Shown: positions 1 to 6,910, counted from the stretch's first letter. The stretch is DNA of 14,412 nt from CAZAGT01 sp964484515 (GCA_964484515.1 CAZAGT010000105.1:1-14412), one strand, 5' to 3'. Numbers and translations are program-made. The notes: generated from the letters alone by a model not told the origin.

Positions 1-388
1 CCTCGTAGTGATGGACGGCCTCCATCATCCGCTCCAGGACCGGATCGAGGAGTCTTCGCGCCTCCTCGGGGTCACGGTCGGCAAGGAGCTCCATCGAGCC
101 CTTGAGGTCGGCGAACAGCACGGTCACATGCTTGCGTTCGCCTTCGAGAGCACTCTTGGAGGTCAGGATCTTCTCGGCGAGGTGCTTTGGAGTGTAGGCA
201 TCGGGCGAGGAGAACCGGGGCCGCGAGGCGGCTGAGGGTTGCACAGGACTCCCGCAGTTGTTGCAGAACCTGGACCCCGACGGAAGGTCAGCGCCGCACG
301 AGCCGCAGGTGAGGGTCAGACGCCCCCCGCACTGCAGGCAGAAGCTCGACTGCGCTGGATTGTCGCGCTGGCACTGGGGGCATTTCAT
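1..388 (-). CDS. Zinc-ribbon class III adenylate/guanylate cyclase, N-terminal part (runs off the window)
   Basis: The minus-strand frame opens at an ATG at 388, preceded by GGAGG eight bases upstream, and stays open to the window edge (129 codons). It begins MKCPQCQRDNPAQ and carries two zinc-ribbon knuckle sets: C3, C6, C17, C20 and C28, C31, C42, C45. A Pro/Ser-rich linker follows, then KHVTVLFADLKGSMELL at about residues 86-102, the typical start of a class III nucleotide cyclase domain; D94 in FADLKGS is the expected metal-binding aspartate. Proteins with this layout usually continue into a long ATPase/TPR region, which is outside the window. The gene starts 28 nt after the AraC stop codon on the same strand, so co-transcription is possible. 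Product chemistry (cAMP or cGMP) cannot be told from this part. Confidence 0.85.
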   Translation of the reverse strand, partial: MKCPQCQRDNPAQSSFCLQCGGRLTLTCGSCGADLPSGSRFCNNCGSPVQPSAASRPRFSSPDAYTPKHLAEKILTSKSALEGERKHVTVLFADLKGSMELLADRDPEEARRLLDPVLERMMEAVHHYE

Positions 389-416
389 GTCGGAGCCTCC
401 AGACCCCTAACACCTC

Positions 417-1361
417 CTAAGCTGCCTCATTTGAAGCCATTTGGCGCAAGCTCGTGATGTCGCGTAACGGGGGCGCGCCAAACAAACGACCGTACTCGCG
501 GCTGAACTGCGACGGGCTTTCATAGCCCACGTGAAAGGCCACAGTAGCTGCATCCGCGTGCTCCGTGAGCATCAGCCGCCGCGCTTCGTTCAAACGTAAC
601 CATTTTTGGTACTGCAGCGGGCTCATGGCCGTCAACGTTCGGAAATGATGATGGAAGGTTGATGTACTCATATTGACTTGCTTTGCGAGATCATCGATAT
701 GCAACGGCCGTCTGAAGTTACCCTTCAGCCAATCGATTGCCCGCGCTATCTGTTGACTCTGGCTTGCTCCCGACGCTAATTGGCGCAGACGCGCGCCTTG
801 ATCGCCCACAAGTAAGCGGTAACAAATTTCCCGTTGGATGATCGGCGCCAAGATCGGGATATCGTTCGGTTCATCAAGCAAGTCGATCAACCGTTGAAAG
901 GCGTTGAGCAGCGGCAGCGTGACCTCACTGGTCGCCATTCCTCGGCTTGATTGCTGGGCACGCGGCGGGGGAAGATTGCTGTCCACCATCAGATGTGAAA
1001 TCTCGCCTTGGTCAAGCTTCAGAAGGAGCCCCAGGTAGGGCTTCTCCCGGCTCGCTTTCATTATCCGCACAAACGTGGGCAGATCCACGGACGTGATCAG
1101 AAACTGGTTCACGTCCAACTCATACGCTTCGTCTCGGAGCAGCACGCGTTTGGACCCTTGTGCGACCAAGCAGACACTCGGCTCGTACATGTAGCTCATT
1201 GGCTGCATGGGAGCGTCCCGCCGAGAGAGCGACAAGGCTGAAATAGCGGTCGCATTCGGGCCGACCTAGGCGGTCCATCGGGCGATGCTCCTTGCCAATG
1301 CCTCGAGCGCAACTTCCATGCTGTTATTCTCAAACGCCGGATCGAAGGCTTGCTTACGCAT
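417..1361 (-). pseudogene. AraC-family regulator (YqhC-like) with an in-frame TAG at codon 32
   Basis: From the ATG at 1361 the frame reads MRKQAFDPAFENNSMEVALE, then ARSIARWTA, TAG (1268-1266), and continues without a frame change into VGPNATAISALSLSRRDAP and on to the stop at 417, about 314 codons. The ATG has a near-perfect Shine-Dalgarno (AGGAGGTGAT), whereas the next usable start, a TTG at 1235, has none evident and would drop about 42 residues. Domains are an AraC-type N-terminal sensor (RRDAPMQPMSYMYEPSVCLVAQG, LITSVDLP, KPYLGLLLKLD) and two C-terminal helix-turn-helices (IDDLAKQVNMSTSTFHHHF and AATVAFHVGYESPSQFSREYGRLFG). Relatives such as YqhC activate nearby aldo/keto reductase genes in response to aldehydes, which fits the reductases at 2187 and 3536. 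Either this is a recent nonsense pseudogene or a shortened protein is made from TTG. A single base change could convert TAG from CAG, AAG or GAG. Confidence 0.8.
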
Positions 1362-1380
1362 TGATATCACCTCCTATCTA
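1362..1380 (-). promoter_or_regulatory. Strong ribosome binding site deciding the AraC start
   Basis: Read on the minus strand, TAGGAGGTGATATCA lies immediately before the ATG at 1361. It is an almost full match to the 16S anti-Shine-Dalgarno, and it marks 1361, not the TTG at 1235, as the original start. Confidence 0.75.
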
Positions 1381-1484
1381 CTATTATGTAAATTACCAGA
1401 TCCCACGTCGCTGTGCTACCCATTTTTCGAAGAGTTCGGACGATTAGGCAAGAAATGAACAGGATTGGTCTACCCAACTTTGGA

Positions 1485-1665
1485 TTCCATGACTACAATT
1501 CGATCACAGCCGAGACGGTCCGGGATTGGGTCCGCCGCCGTGGGTGCCAAGACGGCCTACATTGCGCCGGAAAGTCCGTCGGAGTGCGGCTTCATCGAGG
1601 GCTTCATGCTTGATGAATTGCTCGAAGGCGAGAACCCAGACTTCATTCTGAAGATAGGCCAAAAA
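1485..1665 (+). pseudogene. IS3-family transposase (OrfB) remnant, frameshifted
   Basis: Two adjoining frames together resemble the C-terminal catalytic part of IS3-family OrfB. One frame gives ITAETVRDWVRR (1503-1538). After one extra base at about 1539, the next frame gives VGAKTAYIAPESPSECGFIE, then GFMLDELLEGENPDFILK. Family members read roughly FTAEAVRxWL-RVGxKTxYIEPGSPWENGYIESFNxxLRDELLNGEIFYxL, so the catalytic-glutamate region is recognisable but several residues are substituted and about four to five (N-x-x-L-R) are missing. No terminal repeats, start codon or upstream DDE residues are present. This is a short dead relic between the AraC gene and the first cupin, showing an earlier transposon event here. 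The outer limits are approximate. Confidence 0.7.
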
Positions 1666-1761
1666 GAAGCCGGTCAATATCGCCACATCTGATGGATCCC
1701 TGATTATTGGCAAGTGGCAGACAAACGACGCCTCCAACCAATCAAAGAAAGGACGCTGAAA

Positions 1762-2166
1762 ATGGAAATCAAACGAAGCGGTTCACAGCCATCCGCCAAA
1801 GGGCCGGCCGAGTATTTCACCGGCACCGTACGCGTTGATCCCCTGTTCCAGGCAAACGATCCGGCACGCGCCCTCGGCGCCAGTGTCACGTTTGAGCCGG
1901 GCGCCCGGACGGCATGGCACACCCACCCGTTGGGGCAGACCCTGATCGTGACGGCCGGATGTGGGCTGGTACAACGCCGGGGTGGCCCGATCGAGGAAAT
2001 CCGGCCGGGAGACGTTGTCTGGATTCCGCCTGGTGAGAAGCATTGGCATGGCGCCACGGCGACCACTGCCATGACCCATATCGCCATTCAGGAAAAGCTC
2101 GACGATAAGGTCGTCGAGTGGATGGAAAAGGTCAGCGACGAGCAGTACGGCGCCAAGTACGAATAA
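1762..2166 (+). CDS. Cupin-domain protein resembling manganese-dependent hydroxynitrile-lyase cupins
   Basis: The 134-residue protein starts at ATG 1762, with AAAGGA about nine bases upstream; the open frame extends to 1714 but without a supported start. It is a single cupin barrel. The metal motif reads H53-T-H55-P-L-G-Q59, with H94 and H96 in GEKHWHG. H53, H55, Q59 and H94 match the positions that I recall binding manganese in the Granulicella cupin annotated as (R)-mandelonitrile lyase, and the flanking sequence (MEIKRxGSQ, GPAxxFTGTVR, ASVTFEPGARTAWHTHPLGQTLIVTAG) is very similar. Hydroxynitrile lyases reversibly split cyanohydrins into aldehyde and HCN, but most family members are uncharacterised, so the true substrate is uncertain. 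No signal peptide, so likely cytoplasmic. It lies 20 nt before an aldo/keto reductase gene, probably in one operon. Confidence 0.85.
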   Translation: MEIKRSGSQPSAKGPAEYFTGTVRVDPLFQANDPARALGASVTFEPGARTAWHTHPLGQTLIVTAGCGLVQRRGGPIEEIRPGDVVWIPPGEKHWHGATATTAMTHIAIQEKLDDKVVEWMEKVSDEQYGAKYE

Positions 2167-2186
2167 GAGCAAGAAAGGAGATGACC

Positions 2187-3179
2187 ATGCAAAAACGACA
2201 ATTAGGAAACAGCGGACTCGAGGTTTCGATGCTTGGACTCGGGTGCATGGGAATGAGCCACGCCTATGGACAGACAACGGACAAGCAGGAAATGATCACC
2301 TTGATAAGGGAAGCCGTGGAACGAGGAGTAACATTCTTCGATACTGCAGAGAACTATGGACCGTTCATAAACGAAGAGCTCGTGGGCGAAGCCCTCTACG
2401 CCTTCCGTGATCGAGCGGCGATAGCCACCAAGTTCGGATACAATATTGATCCAAACGGCGTGCGAAGGGCTGGCCTGGATAGTCGACCGGAGCACATCAA
2501 GCAGGTCGCTGAGGCCTCGCTCAAGCGACTCAAGGTCGAGGTCATCGATCTCTTTTATCAACACCGCGTTGACCCGGACGTGCCAATCGAAGAAGTGGCG
2601 GGGGCGGTGAAGGACCTGATTCAGGAAGGTAAGGTCAAGCACTTTGGCCTTTCTGAGGCGGCAGCACAGACGATTCGTCGCGCTCACGCAATCCAGCCGG
2701 TCACAGCAGTCCAGAGCGAATACTCCCTGTGGTGGAGGCGTCCTGAAGAGGAGCTATTGCCTTTGCTGGAAGAACTGGGCATCGGCCTTGTTCCCTTCGG
2801 CCCCTTGGGCCACGGCTACCTTACGGGCAGATTTTCTGAAAAATCCACATTTGAAAACAAGGACATTCGCAGCATCCTTCCCCGTTTTACCCCGGAAGCA
2901 CTAAAAGCGAACCAGCCCATGGTTGACCTGCTCAAGCAGTTTGGGGAACAGAAGGAAGCCACCCCTGCCCAGGTCGCATTGGCTTGGCTGCTTGCGCAAA
3001 AGCCCTGGATAGTGCCGCTTTTCGGAACCACAAAGCTCGAACGCCTTGTGGAGAACCTCGGCTCGGCTGATCTTGAATTGACCCCAGAGGAGCTTGGTGA
3101 TCTTACTAGCGCCTCCTCAAAGATCAAGGTCCAAGGAGCTCGGTACCCCGAGCACATCGAGCAAATGACCGGTCGTTGA
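2187..3179 (+). CDS. Aldo/keto reductase (AKR13/YakC-like)
   Basis: This 330-residue protein begins MQKRQLGNSGLEVSMLGLGCMGMS. The ATG at 2187 is chosen because AAAGGAG ends at 2180, six bases away; the in-frame ATG at 2181 would abut it. The catalytic tetrad of NADPH-dependent aldo/keto reductases is present: D52 and Y57 in FFDTAENYG, K82 in ATKFG, H126 in YQHRVDP. The C-terminal cofactor region (GTTKLERLVEN) and the family ending VQGARYPEHIEQMTGR are intact, and the length is normal. Two spots differ from usual relatives: FGPLGHG at about 204-210 where FSPLGKG is common, and PLFGTTK where PIPGTTK is common; both are near the cofactor phosphates. The enzyme would reduce aldehydes or ketones in the cytoplasm. 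It follows the cupin by 20 nt and likely shares its transcript. Confidence 0.92.
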   Translation: MQKRQLGNSGLEVSMLGLGCMGMSHAYGQTTDKQEMITLIREAVERGVTFFDTAENYGPFINEELVGEALYAFRDRAAIATKFGYNIDPNGVRRAGLDSRPEHIKQVAEASLKRLKVEVIDLFYQHRVDPDVPIEEVAGAVKDLIQEGKVKHFGLSEAAAQTIRRAHAIQPVTAVQSEYSLWWRRPEEELLPLLEELGIGLVPFGPLGHGYLTGRFSEKSTFENKDIRSILPRFTPEALKANQPMVDLLKQFGEQKEATPAQVALAWLLAQKPWIVPLFGTTKLERLVENLGSADLELTPEELGDLTSASSKIKVQGARYPEHIEQMTGR

Positions 3180-3329
3180 GAAATGCAGCTGTTGAGTTCA
3201 ATCCATCACGATGGTCTCTCTTAAGTCGACACGCCCAAGCCTGAGATAGTCCGAATATCGCAAACGATGTTTGTCTCATCAGAAAGTCTTAACTGGTGGA
3301 ACGAAGATGCAGGAAAAGGAGAAACCTAT

Positions 3330-3416
3330 ATGAGTAAAGCATCAACCAATCGAGAAGAGGTGAACAGTATCTTCAGGCTCGACTGCCGCGCGATCAAGGC
3401 TTTGCTGCGCCCGTAA
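3330..3416 (+). CDS. Small ORF of 28 residues, function unknown
   Basis: ATG 3330 is preceded by AAAAGGAG with eight bases of spacing, a good ribosome binding site. The peptide is MSKASTNREEVNSIFRLDCR followed by AIKALLRP, with stop TAA at 3414-3416. I do not recognise it: no membrane segment or signal peptide, moderately basic. A GC hairpin starts right at its stop codon. It may be a real small protein, a leader peptide for the downstream reductase, or the surviving N-terminus of a lost gene; the last is plausible given the other broken genes here. Confidence 0.35.
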   Translation: MSKASTNREEVNSIFRLDCRAIKALLRP

Positions 3417-3430
3417 GGCGCTTTGCGCCT
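3416..3430 (+). terminator. Short GC hairpin after the small ORF
   Basis: AGGCGC-TTT-GCGCCT forms a perfect 6-bp stem with a 3-nt loop, followed by CTTAATG. The T-run is poor, so it is at best a weak or Rho-assisted terminator, or an attenuator-like structure behind the 28-codon ORF. Confidence 0.3.
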
Positions 3431-3535
3431 CTTAATGCGCAAGTCATGGAACCAACCCTCAATATTTTCTCCTTGCATCCGGCGGAAGTGATTGTCGGCT
3501 CACACCATAACATAACGAGAACGGAGGTAATAACC

Positions 3536-4426
3536 ATGAGTGGAAGAAGTCCTCTCATCACGCTGAACAACGGCGTCAAGATGCCGGCCTTCGGGCTCGG
3601 TGTATTGGGCCGGGAGACCATGGAACTGACTGCGGGTGCTGTCGAGGCCGCGATCGCCAATGGGTATCGGTTCATCGACACCGCCGCTTCCTATCTCAAC
3701 GAGCGGCAAGTCGGCGAAGGAATCGTGCGCAGCGGCATTGATCGCTCCGAAATATTTATCACGACCAAACTCTGGTTGAGCGAATACGGTTACGAAAGTG
3801 CGCTCCGTGCCTTCGACTCGAGCCTGCGCAGGCTTAACTACATCGATTTGTACCTTCTCCACTGGCCGGTTCCCTCGGACTTCGAGGCGACCGTGGCGTC
3901 GTACCGGGCAGCCGAAAAACTGCTCGCCGAGGGGCGGGTGCGCGCAATCGGTGTCTCGAATTTCAGCTCGACGAACCTGAACACCCTCATGGAACGCTCT
4001 GAAGTGATGCCCGCTGTGAACCAGGTGGAGTTGCATCCGTTCTTCATCCAGCGGGAATTGCGTGATGCCCACAAGCGCCTCGGCATTGTCACTCAGGCGT
4101 GGTCGCCGCTCGGTGGCAGCGTTCGTCGCGCGGCCGACCCGAGCAAGGCGGGCGACCCTCTAGAGCACCCGACCGTCGTCGCCCTGGCTGCAAAGTATGG
4201 CAAGAGCCCGGCTCAGGTGGTGCTTCGTTGGCACATCGACCATGGATTCTCGGCCATCCCGAAATCCTTTCGGCCGGAACGCATCGCAGAGAACTTCGAC
4301 ATCTTCGATTTCGCGCTGACCGAGGAACATATCGCGGCGATTGACGCCCTTGATACGGGAATGCGCTCCGGTCCCGATCCCGAAGTTGTGCACGCGACAA
4401 CCTTCCCCATCAGGATTGAAGACTAG
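3536..4426 (+). CDS. Aldo/keto reductase (AKR5/DkgA-like, 2,5-diketo-D-gluconate reductase family)
   Basis: The 296-residue protein starts at ATG 3536, with GGAGG eight bases upstream; the open frame reaches 3446 but lacks a supported earlier start. The catalytic tetrad is D48 and Y53 (FIDTAASY), K78 (ITTKLW) and H109 (LYLLHWP). Further family marks are GVSNF, NQVELHPFF, AWSPLGG and the NADPH-binding IPKSFRPERIAENFDIFDF. Members reduce 2,5-diketogluconate, methylglyoxal and other aldehydes with NADPH in the cytoplasm; the exact substrate cannot be read here. Codon use is GC-rich and regular, and the gene looks intact. It belongs to a different AKR subgroup from the neighbour at 2187, so the pair is not a recent tandem duplication. 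A DUF2255 gene follows 15 nt later, probably in the same operon. Confidence 0.92.
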   Translation: MSGRSPLITLNNGVKMPAFGLGVLGRETMELTAGAVEAAIANGYRFIDTAASYLNERQVGEGIVRSGIDRSEIFITTKLWLSEYGYESALRAFDSSLRRLNYIDLYLLHWPVPSDFEATVASYRAAEKLLAEGRVRAIGVSNFSSTNLNTLMERSEVMPAVNQVELHPFFIQRELRDAHKRLGIVTQAWSPLGGSVRRAADPSKAGDPLEHPTVVALAAKYGKSPAQVVLRWHIDHGFSAIPKSFRPERIAENFDIFDFALTEEHIAAIDALDTGMRSGPDPEVVHATTFPIRIED

Positions 4427-4441
4427 GCAAAGGAGGTCACA

Positions 4442-4825
4442 ATGACCACATGGTCGAAAGACGAACTGCGCGAGATTGCGGAGGCCGATGACCTGCACAT
4501 CTCACCGTTGCGTAAGGACGGGGGGATGTACGGAACCCCGACGTGGATTTGGTCCGTCGCGGTCGACGATGCCCTCTACGTGCGCGCCTACAACGGGCAG
4601 AACTCTCGATGGTATCATGCCGCAATGCGGCAAAAAGCGGGGCAGATCACTGCCGCCGGCATGACGAAGGAAGTCACCTTTGAGCCGGTCGGTGGGCCGA
4701 TAAACGACCTCGTTGACGACGCCTACCGGGCGAAGTACCACGGCAGCCCGTATCTCAGCCCGATGATCGGCGCACGGGCACGCTCCGCGACAGTCAAGAT
4801 CATGCCGTGCGCGACCAATGCCTGA
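4442..4825 (+). CDS. DUF2255 family protein
   Basis: The 127-residue protein starts at ATG 4442, with AAAGGAGG seven bases upstream. It matches my memory of the DUF2255 family nearly end to end: W-S-K-D-E-L at the start, ADDLHISPLRKDGGMYGTPT, IWSVAVDDALYVRAYNGQNS, RWYHAAMRQKAG, FEPVGGPINDLVDDAYRAKY and SPYLSPMIGARARSATV. The family has no established function; relatives are small cytoplasmic proteins often found beside oxidoreductases, as here. No signal peptide or membrane segment. The 15-nt gap to the reductase upstream suggests co-expression. The tail IMPCATNA is a little longer than the conserved core. Confidence 0.88.
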   Translation: MTTWSKDELREIAEADDLHISPLRKDGGMYGTPTWIWSVAVDDALYVRAYNGQNSRWYHAAMRQKAGQITAAGMTKEVTFEPVGGPINDLVDDAYRAKYHGSPYLSPMIGARARSATVKIMPCATNA

Positions 4826-4838
4826 TCGTCGCGCACAC

Positions 4839-4856
4839 CCCGGGAGTACGCCCGGG
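4839..4856. terminator. GC-rich hairpin after the DUF2255 gene
   Basis: CCCGGG-AGTACG-CCCGGG gives a 6-bp all-GC stem and 6-nt loop, 13 nt after the DUF2255 stop. No T-run follows, so classic intrinsic termination is doubtful. It may stall transcription or stabilise the 3' end. Confidence 0.3.
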
Positions 4857-5106
4857 ACGGCCAGTGAGAGGCGCGCGCGGGCGAGGTCGTGAACCAAGGT
4901 GCGCTATCGGTTTGTCATCGACATCGCCACAATGAAATCGATGGAAGGCATAGAGAGCTGATCGATAAGAAAAAACGCACGCATGCAAGTAAGGAGAGTA
5001 AAATGAAATACACAGTAATGCTTTTGTCGCTTTATCTACTTATTTCGACTGGCGCTTTTGCGAGCCTGTCATTGGCCGACGAAGCAGACAAAAAGTCGCA
5101 AACAAT

Positions 5107-5115
5107 ATATCGGGC
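5107..5115. repeat. Target-site duplication, left copy (ATATCGGGC)
   Basis: This 9-bp sequence directly adjoins the left IS end and is repeated exactly at 6510-6518. It also lies in the cupin reading frame (I-Y-R-A), so the duplication is explained by insertion into that gene. Confidence 0.88.
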
Positions 5116-5133
5116 CATTGCTGTCCAAGAACG
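5116..5133 (+). repeat. IS4 element terminal inverted repeat, left
   Basis: CATTGCTGTCCAAGAACG; pairs with the right end with 15 of 18 identities. It contains the core CTGTCCAA, which recurs inside the element. Confidence 0.85.
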
Positions 5134-5199
5134 CGGGATTTTCCAATCTGGTCTATGACATATCAATAGCTTAGCGGGCATTTTGGGTCATGTTTGAAA

Positions 5200-6399
5200 T
5201 CAGGTTGTCGCCAATTTCGGGTGCTGTCCAAGATCTGGCAGTGAAAGTCTGTATTGGACAGGGCCGGGCAACAATGGTGGAATGTCGTATGGATCGTCGA
5301 TCCATTCCCATAGACTGCGATAGGTAAAGAGGTTCCAGCGTAGAAAGGCTACCAGGTTTGAGAGCGACCAGGCAAATGTGGATTTGAACTGCAGGAACTT
5401 GATGAGCAACATGGCAATCAGTGCTGTCCAAATCTGGATGAAGAGCGCATTGGTGCTGGTTCCGACAAACGTCTTGACCTTCAAATTCTGCTTCAGTGCC
5501 TTGAAGAACAATTCGATCTGCCAGCGGTCTTTGTAGATCTTGGAGATGGTGGTGGCACCGAATTGCAGATGATTAGTGAGTAGCACGATCGGCCGATCAT
5601 TTTCGTTATCCCAGACGGTGAGGATCCGCAGCAGATGAGGACAGTCCTTCTGAGCCCGGTAGCCGGTGAACCGAATCAACTGGTCAGAGAGGATGTCGAG
5701 ATTTCGAGGCGCGACCCGCTCTTCGACAACCTCGTAGTCGGCGTTTTCCTTTAGCCGGGTGACAAAGTAGACGCCCTGCTGCGTCCAGAGGGAAAACAGC
5801 CGATAATCGTTGTATCCCCGGTCCATGGTCACGATAGAACCCGAGGGGAGCACGATTCTGCGGGCAACCGTGATATCGTGTTTTTTGCCCTCAGAGATAT
5901 AGGCGTAGGTGGGGAAATACCCATCGTGATCGAGGAGCAAGTGGAGCTTTACGGCTCCTTTGGTGCGGCGGAACGCCGCCCAGGGAAAAAGCGACAGGCA
6001 CAAGGCGATCGTGGAACTATCCAGAGAAAGGAGCTTGTTCCTGAAGCGGAATTTACGATGCTTGGGCGCGGTGCTTTTGCACAGATTCATGCTTTCGTAG
6101 AACAAGTCGCGGAACATCTCCCAGGGTCGATGGGCGTTCGCATAGGACAAGGTGGATTTCTTGGGCGCCTCTCTCATTCCGAGGTGACGGAGCTTCCCGG
6201 TGGTGCAGGCAAGCCCTCCGCAGATTTCACGGAGACTTTTGGCCTGGGCCAGCTGACAGAACAGCATGGCAACAAAATGATCCCATGAGCTGAATCCCTT
6301 CGAATATCGCTCAGCACTATGTTTGAAGACCAATTGATAGAACTCTCTGCGGCTGAAAAGACCAATCAGTTGACTGAAAAGGCTTGCGCAACGTACCAT
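5200..6399 (-). CDS. IS4-family DDE transposase
   Basis: The 399-residue protein starts at ATG 6399 (MVRCASLFSQLIGLFSRREF), with GGAGGA about seven bases upstream; a 16-residue upstream extension is open but unsupported. The N-terminal portion (to about residue 75) resembles DUF4372, common in this IS4 subgroup. The RNase H-like core has D127 in LSLDSSTIAL, D193 in IVTMDRGYNDY and E296 within the IS4 signature Y289-x2-R292-x3-E296-x6-K303 (YKDRWQIELFFKALK). All catalytic residues are present and the length is normal, so the enzyme appears functional. The protein would cut at the element's terminal repeats and paste it into new sites. Its stop codon lies about 85 bases inside the left end. Confidence 0.95.
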   Translation of the reverse strand: MVRCASLFSQLIGLFSRREFYQLVFKHSAERYSKGFSSWDHFVAMLFCQLAQAKSLREICGGLACTTGKLRHLGMREAPKKSTLSYANAHRPWEMFRDLFYESMNLCKSTAPKHRKFRFRNKLLSLDSSTIALCLSLFPWAAFRRTKGAVKLHLLLDHDGYFPTYAYISEGKKHDITVARRIVLPSGSIVTMDRGYNDYRLFSLWTQQGVYFVTRLKENADYEVVEERVAPRNLDILSDQLIRFTGYRAQKDCPHLLRILTVWDNENDRPIVLLTNHLQFGATTISKIYKDRWQIELFFKALKQNLKVKTFVGTSTNALFIQIWTALIAMLLIKFLQFKSTFAWSLSNLVAFLRWNLFTYRSLWEWIDDPYDIPPLLPGPVQYRLSLPDLGQHPKLATT

Positions 6400-6491
6400 G
6401 ACTCTGTCCTCCTTGCTGTGGGCTTCCGTGTTTGGTTTGCAAAGCAACGGTGCCCCACTTGGAGGACAATTTCAACCTCTCATCTCAAAAC

Positions 6492-6509
6492 CGTTTTTGG
6501 ACAGGCATG
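6492..6509 (-). repeat. IS4 element terminal inverted repeat, right
   Basis: Read on the minus strand, CATGCCTGTCCAAAAACG; mismatches to the left end are at positions 4, 5 and 14 only. Confidence 0.85.
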
Positions 6510-6518
6510 ATATCGGGC
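6510..6518. repeat. Target-site duplication, right copy (ATATCGGGC)
   Basis: Exact repeat of 5107-5115 immediately outside the right IS end. Its reading TAT-CGG-GC continues in frame into the rest of the cupin. Confidence 0.88.
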
Positions 6519-6910
6519 TGGATCTCTGGCTTCTTTTAATGGGCCTTCCGAATTCTTTACCGGCAATGCCCGTATCGACCGTCTGTTCCCGGCCAATGAA
6601 TCGGCGCACTTTTCCGGTGCGTATGTCACTTTCGAGCCGGGGGCCAGAACCGCCTGGCACATCCATCCGGCAGGGCAGCACATTCTCGTTACCGCGGGTG
6701 TTGGCCGGACACAGGAGTGGGGAGGCCCTATAGAAGAAATCAAAGCGGGAGACGTGATCTGGTGCCCGCCAAAGGTAAAACACTGGCACGGAGCCTCCCC
6801 CACCACCGCAATGACGCATCTCGTCATCACGGGAACAGCCAACGGCAAAAACGTTGAATGGATGGAAAAGGTCACCGAAGGACAATACCAAGGTAAATAA
6901 GGAGTCCATC

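Larger units (their letters stand above)
3180..3535 (+). other. 356-nt gap between the two aldo/keto reductase genes
   Basis: No full-size gene is visible. The stretch holds a 28-codon ORF with its own ribosome binding site (3330-3416), a short GC hairpin at 3416-3430 and the leader of the next reductase, whose AACGGAGG motif lies eight bases before ATG 3536. The gap suggests the second reductase may have its own promoter, though I see no convincing -35/-10 pair. Confidence 0.5.
5116..6509 (-). mobile_element. Complete IS4-family insertion sequence (about 1394 bp, ISPepr1-like group guess)
   Basis: The element is bounded by imperfect terminal inverted repeats. The left end reads CATTGCTGTCCAAGAACG, and the right end, read inward on the other strand, CATGCCTGTCCAAAAACG: 15 of 18 positions match. 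Both ends are flanked by the 9-bp direct repeat ATATCGGGC (5107-5115 and 6510-6518), a size suitable for IS4-family target duplication. It carries one transposase gene on the minus strand, with no passenger gene. The clean target duplication indicates a simple, probably fairly recent insertion. The element lies inside the secreted cupin gene, just after the signal-peptide region. Subgroup assignment is from memory and tentative; the boundaries are seen directly. Confidence 0.9.
5003..6900 (+). pseudogene. Secreted cupin-domain protein gene split by an IS4-family element
   Basis: The 5' part (from ATG 5003, AAGGAG six bases upstream) encodes a Sec signal peptide, MKYTVMLLSLYLLISTGAFA, then SLSLADEADKKSQTIYRA. 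The 3' part lies beyond the IS, is open from 6511 to the TAA at 6898-6900, and begins YRAGSLASFNGPSEFFTGNA. The bases encoding Y-R-A flank both sides. Removing 5116-6518 joins the parts in frame into 164 residues. The cupin part keeps the metal motif HIHPAGQ and KHWHG and ends EWMEKVTEGQYQGK, closely related to the intact cytoplasmic cupin at 1762. The 3' part has no in-frame start near its beginning (TGA at 6508-6510 precedes it), so it is probably not translated alone. The CMD gene begins 10 nt after its stop, so the ancestral pair was likely an exported two-gene unit. Confidence 0.88.

Noticed and set aside
1266..1268. TAG in the AraC gene as pyrrolysine or recoding signal
   Set aside because: AraC proteins have no known pyrrolysine, no nearby recoding structure or pyl gene is visible, and no second internal TAG was seen in other genes of the window.
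3500..4072. 190-codon minus-strand frame opposite the second aldo/keto reductase
   Set aside because: It mirrors a clear enzyme gene with an intact catalytic tetrad and shows no domain of its own.
5181..6493. Alternative IS ends based on TTTTGGGTCATG-like similarity near the transposase stop
   Set aside because: The match needs a gap and many mismatches and has no direct repeat; the ends at 5116 and 6509 give 15/18 inverted repeats plus an exact 9-bp duplication.
6398..6733. Plus-strand open frame running from the IS into the cupin region
   Set aside because: It is the wrong frame for the cupin; the family sequence is in the frame starting at 6511.
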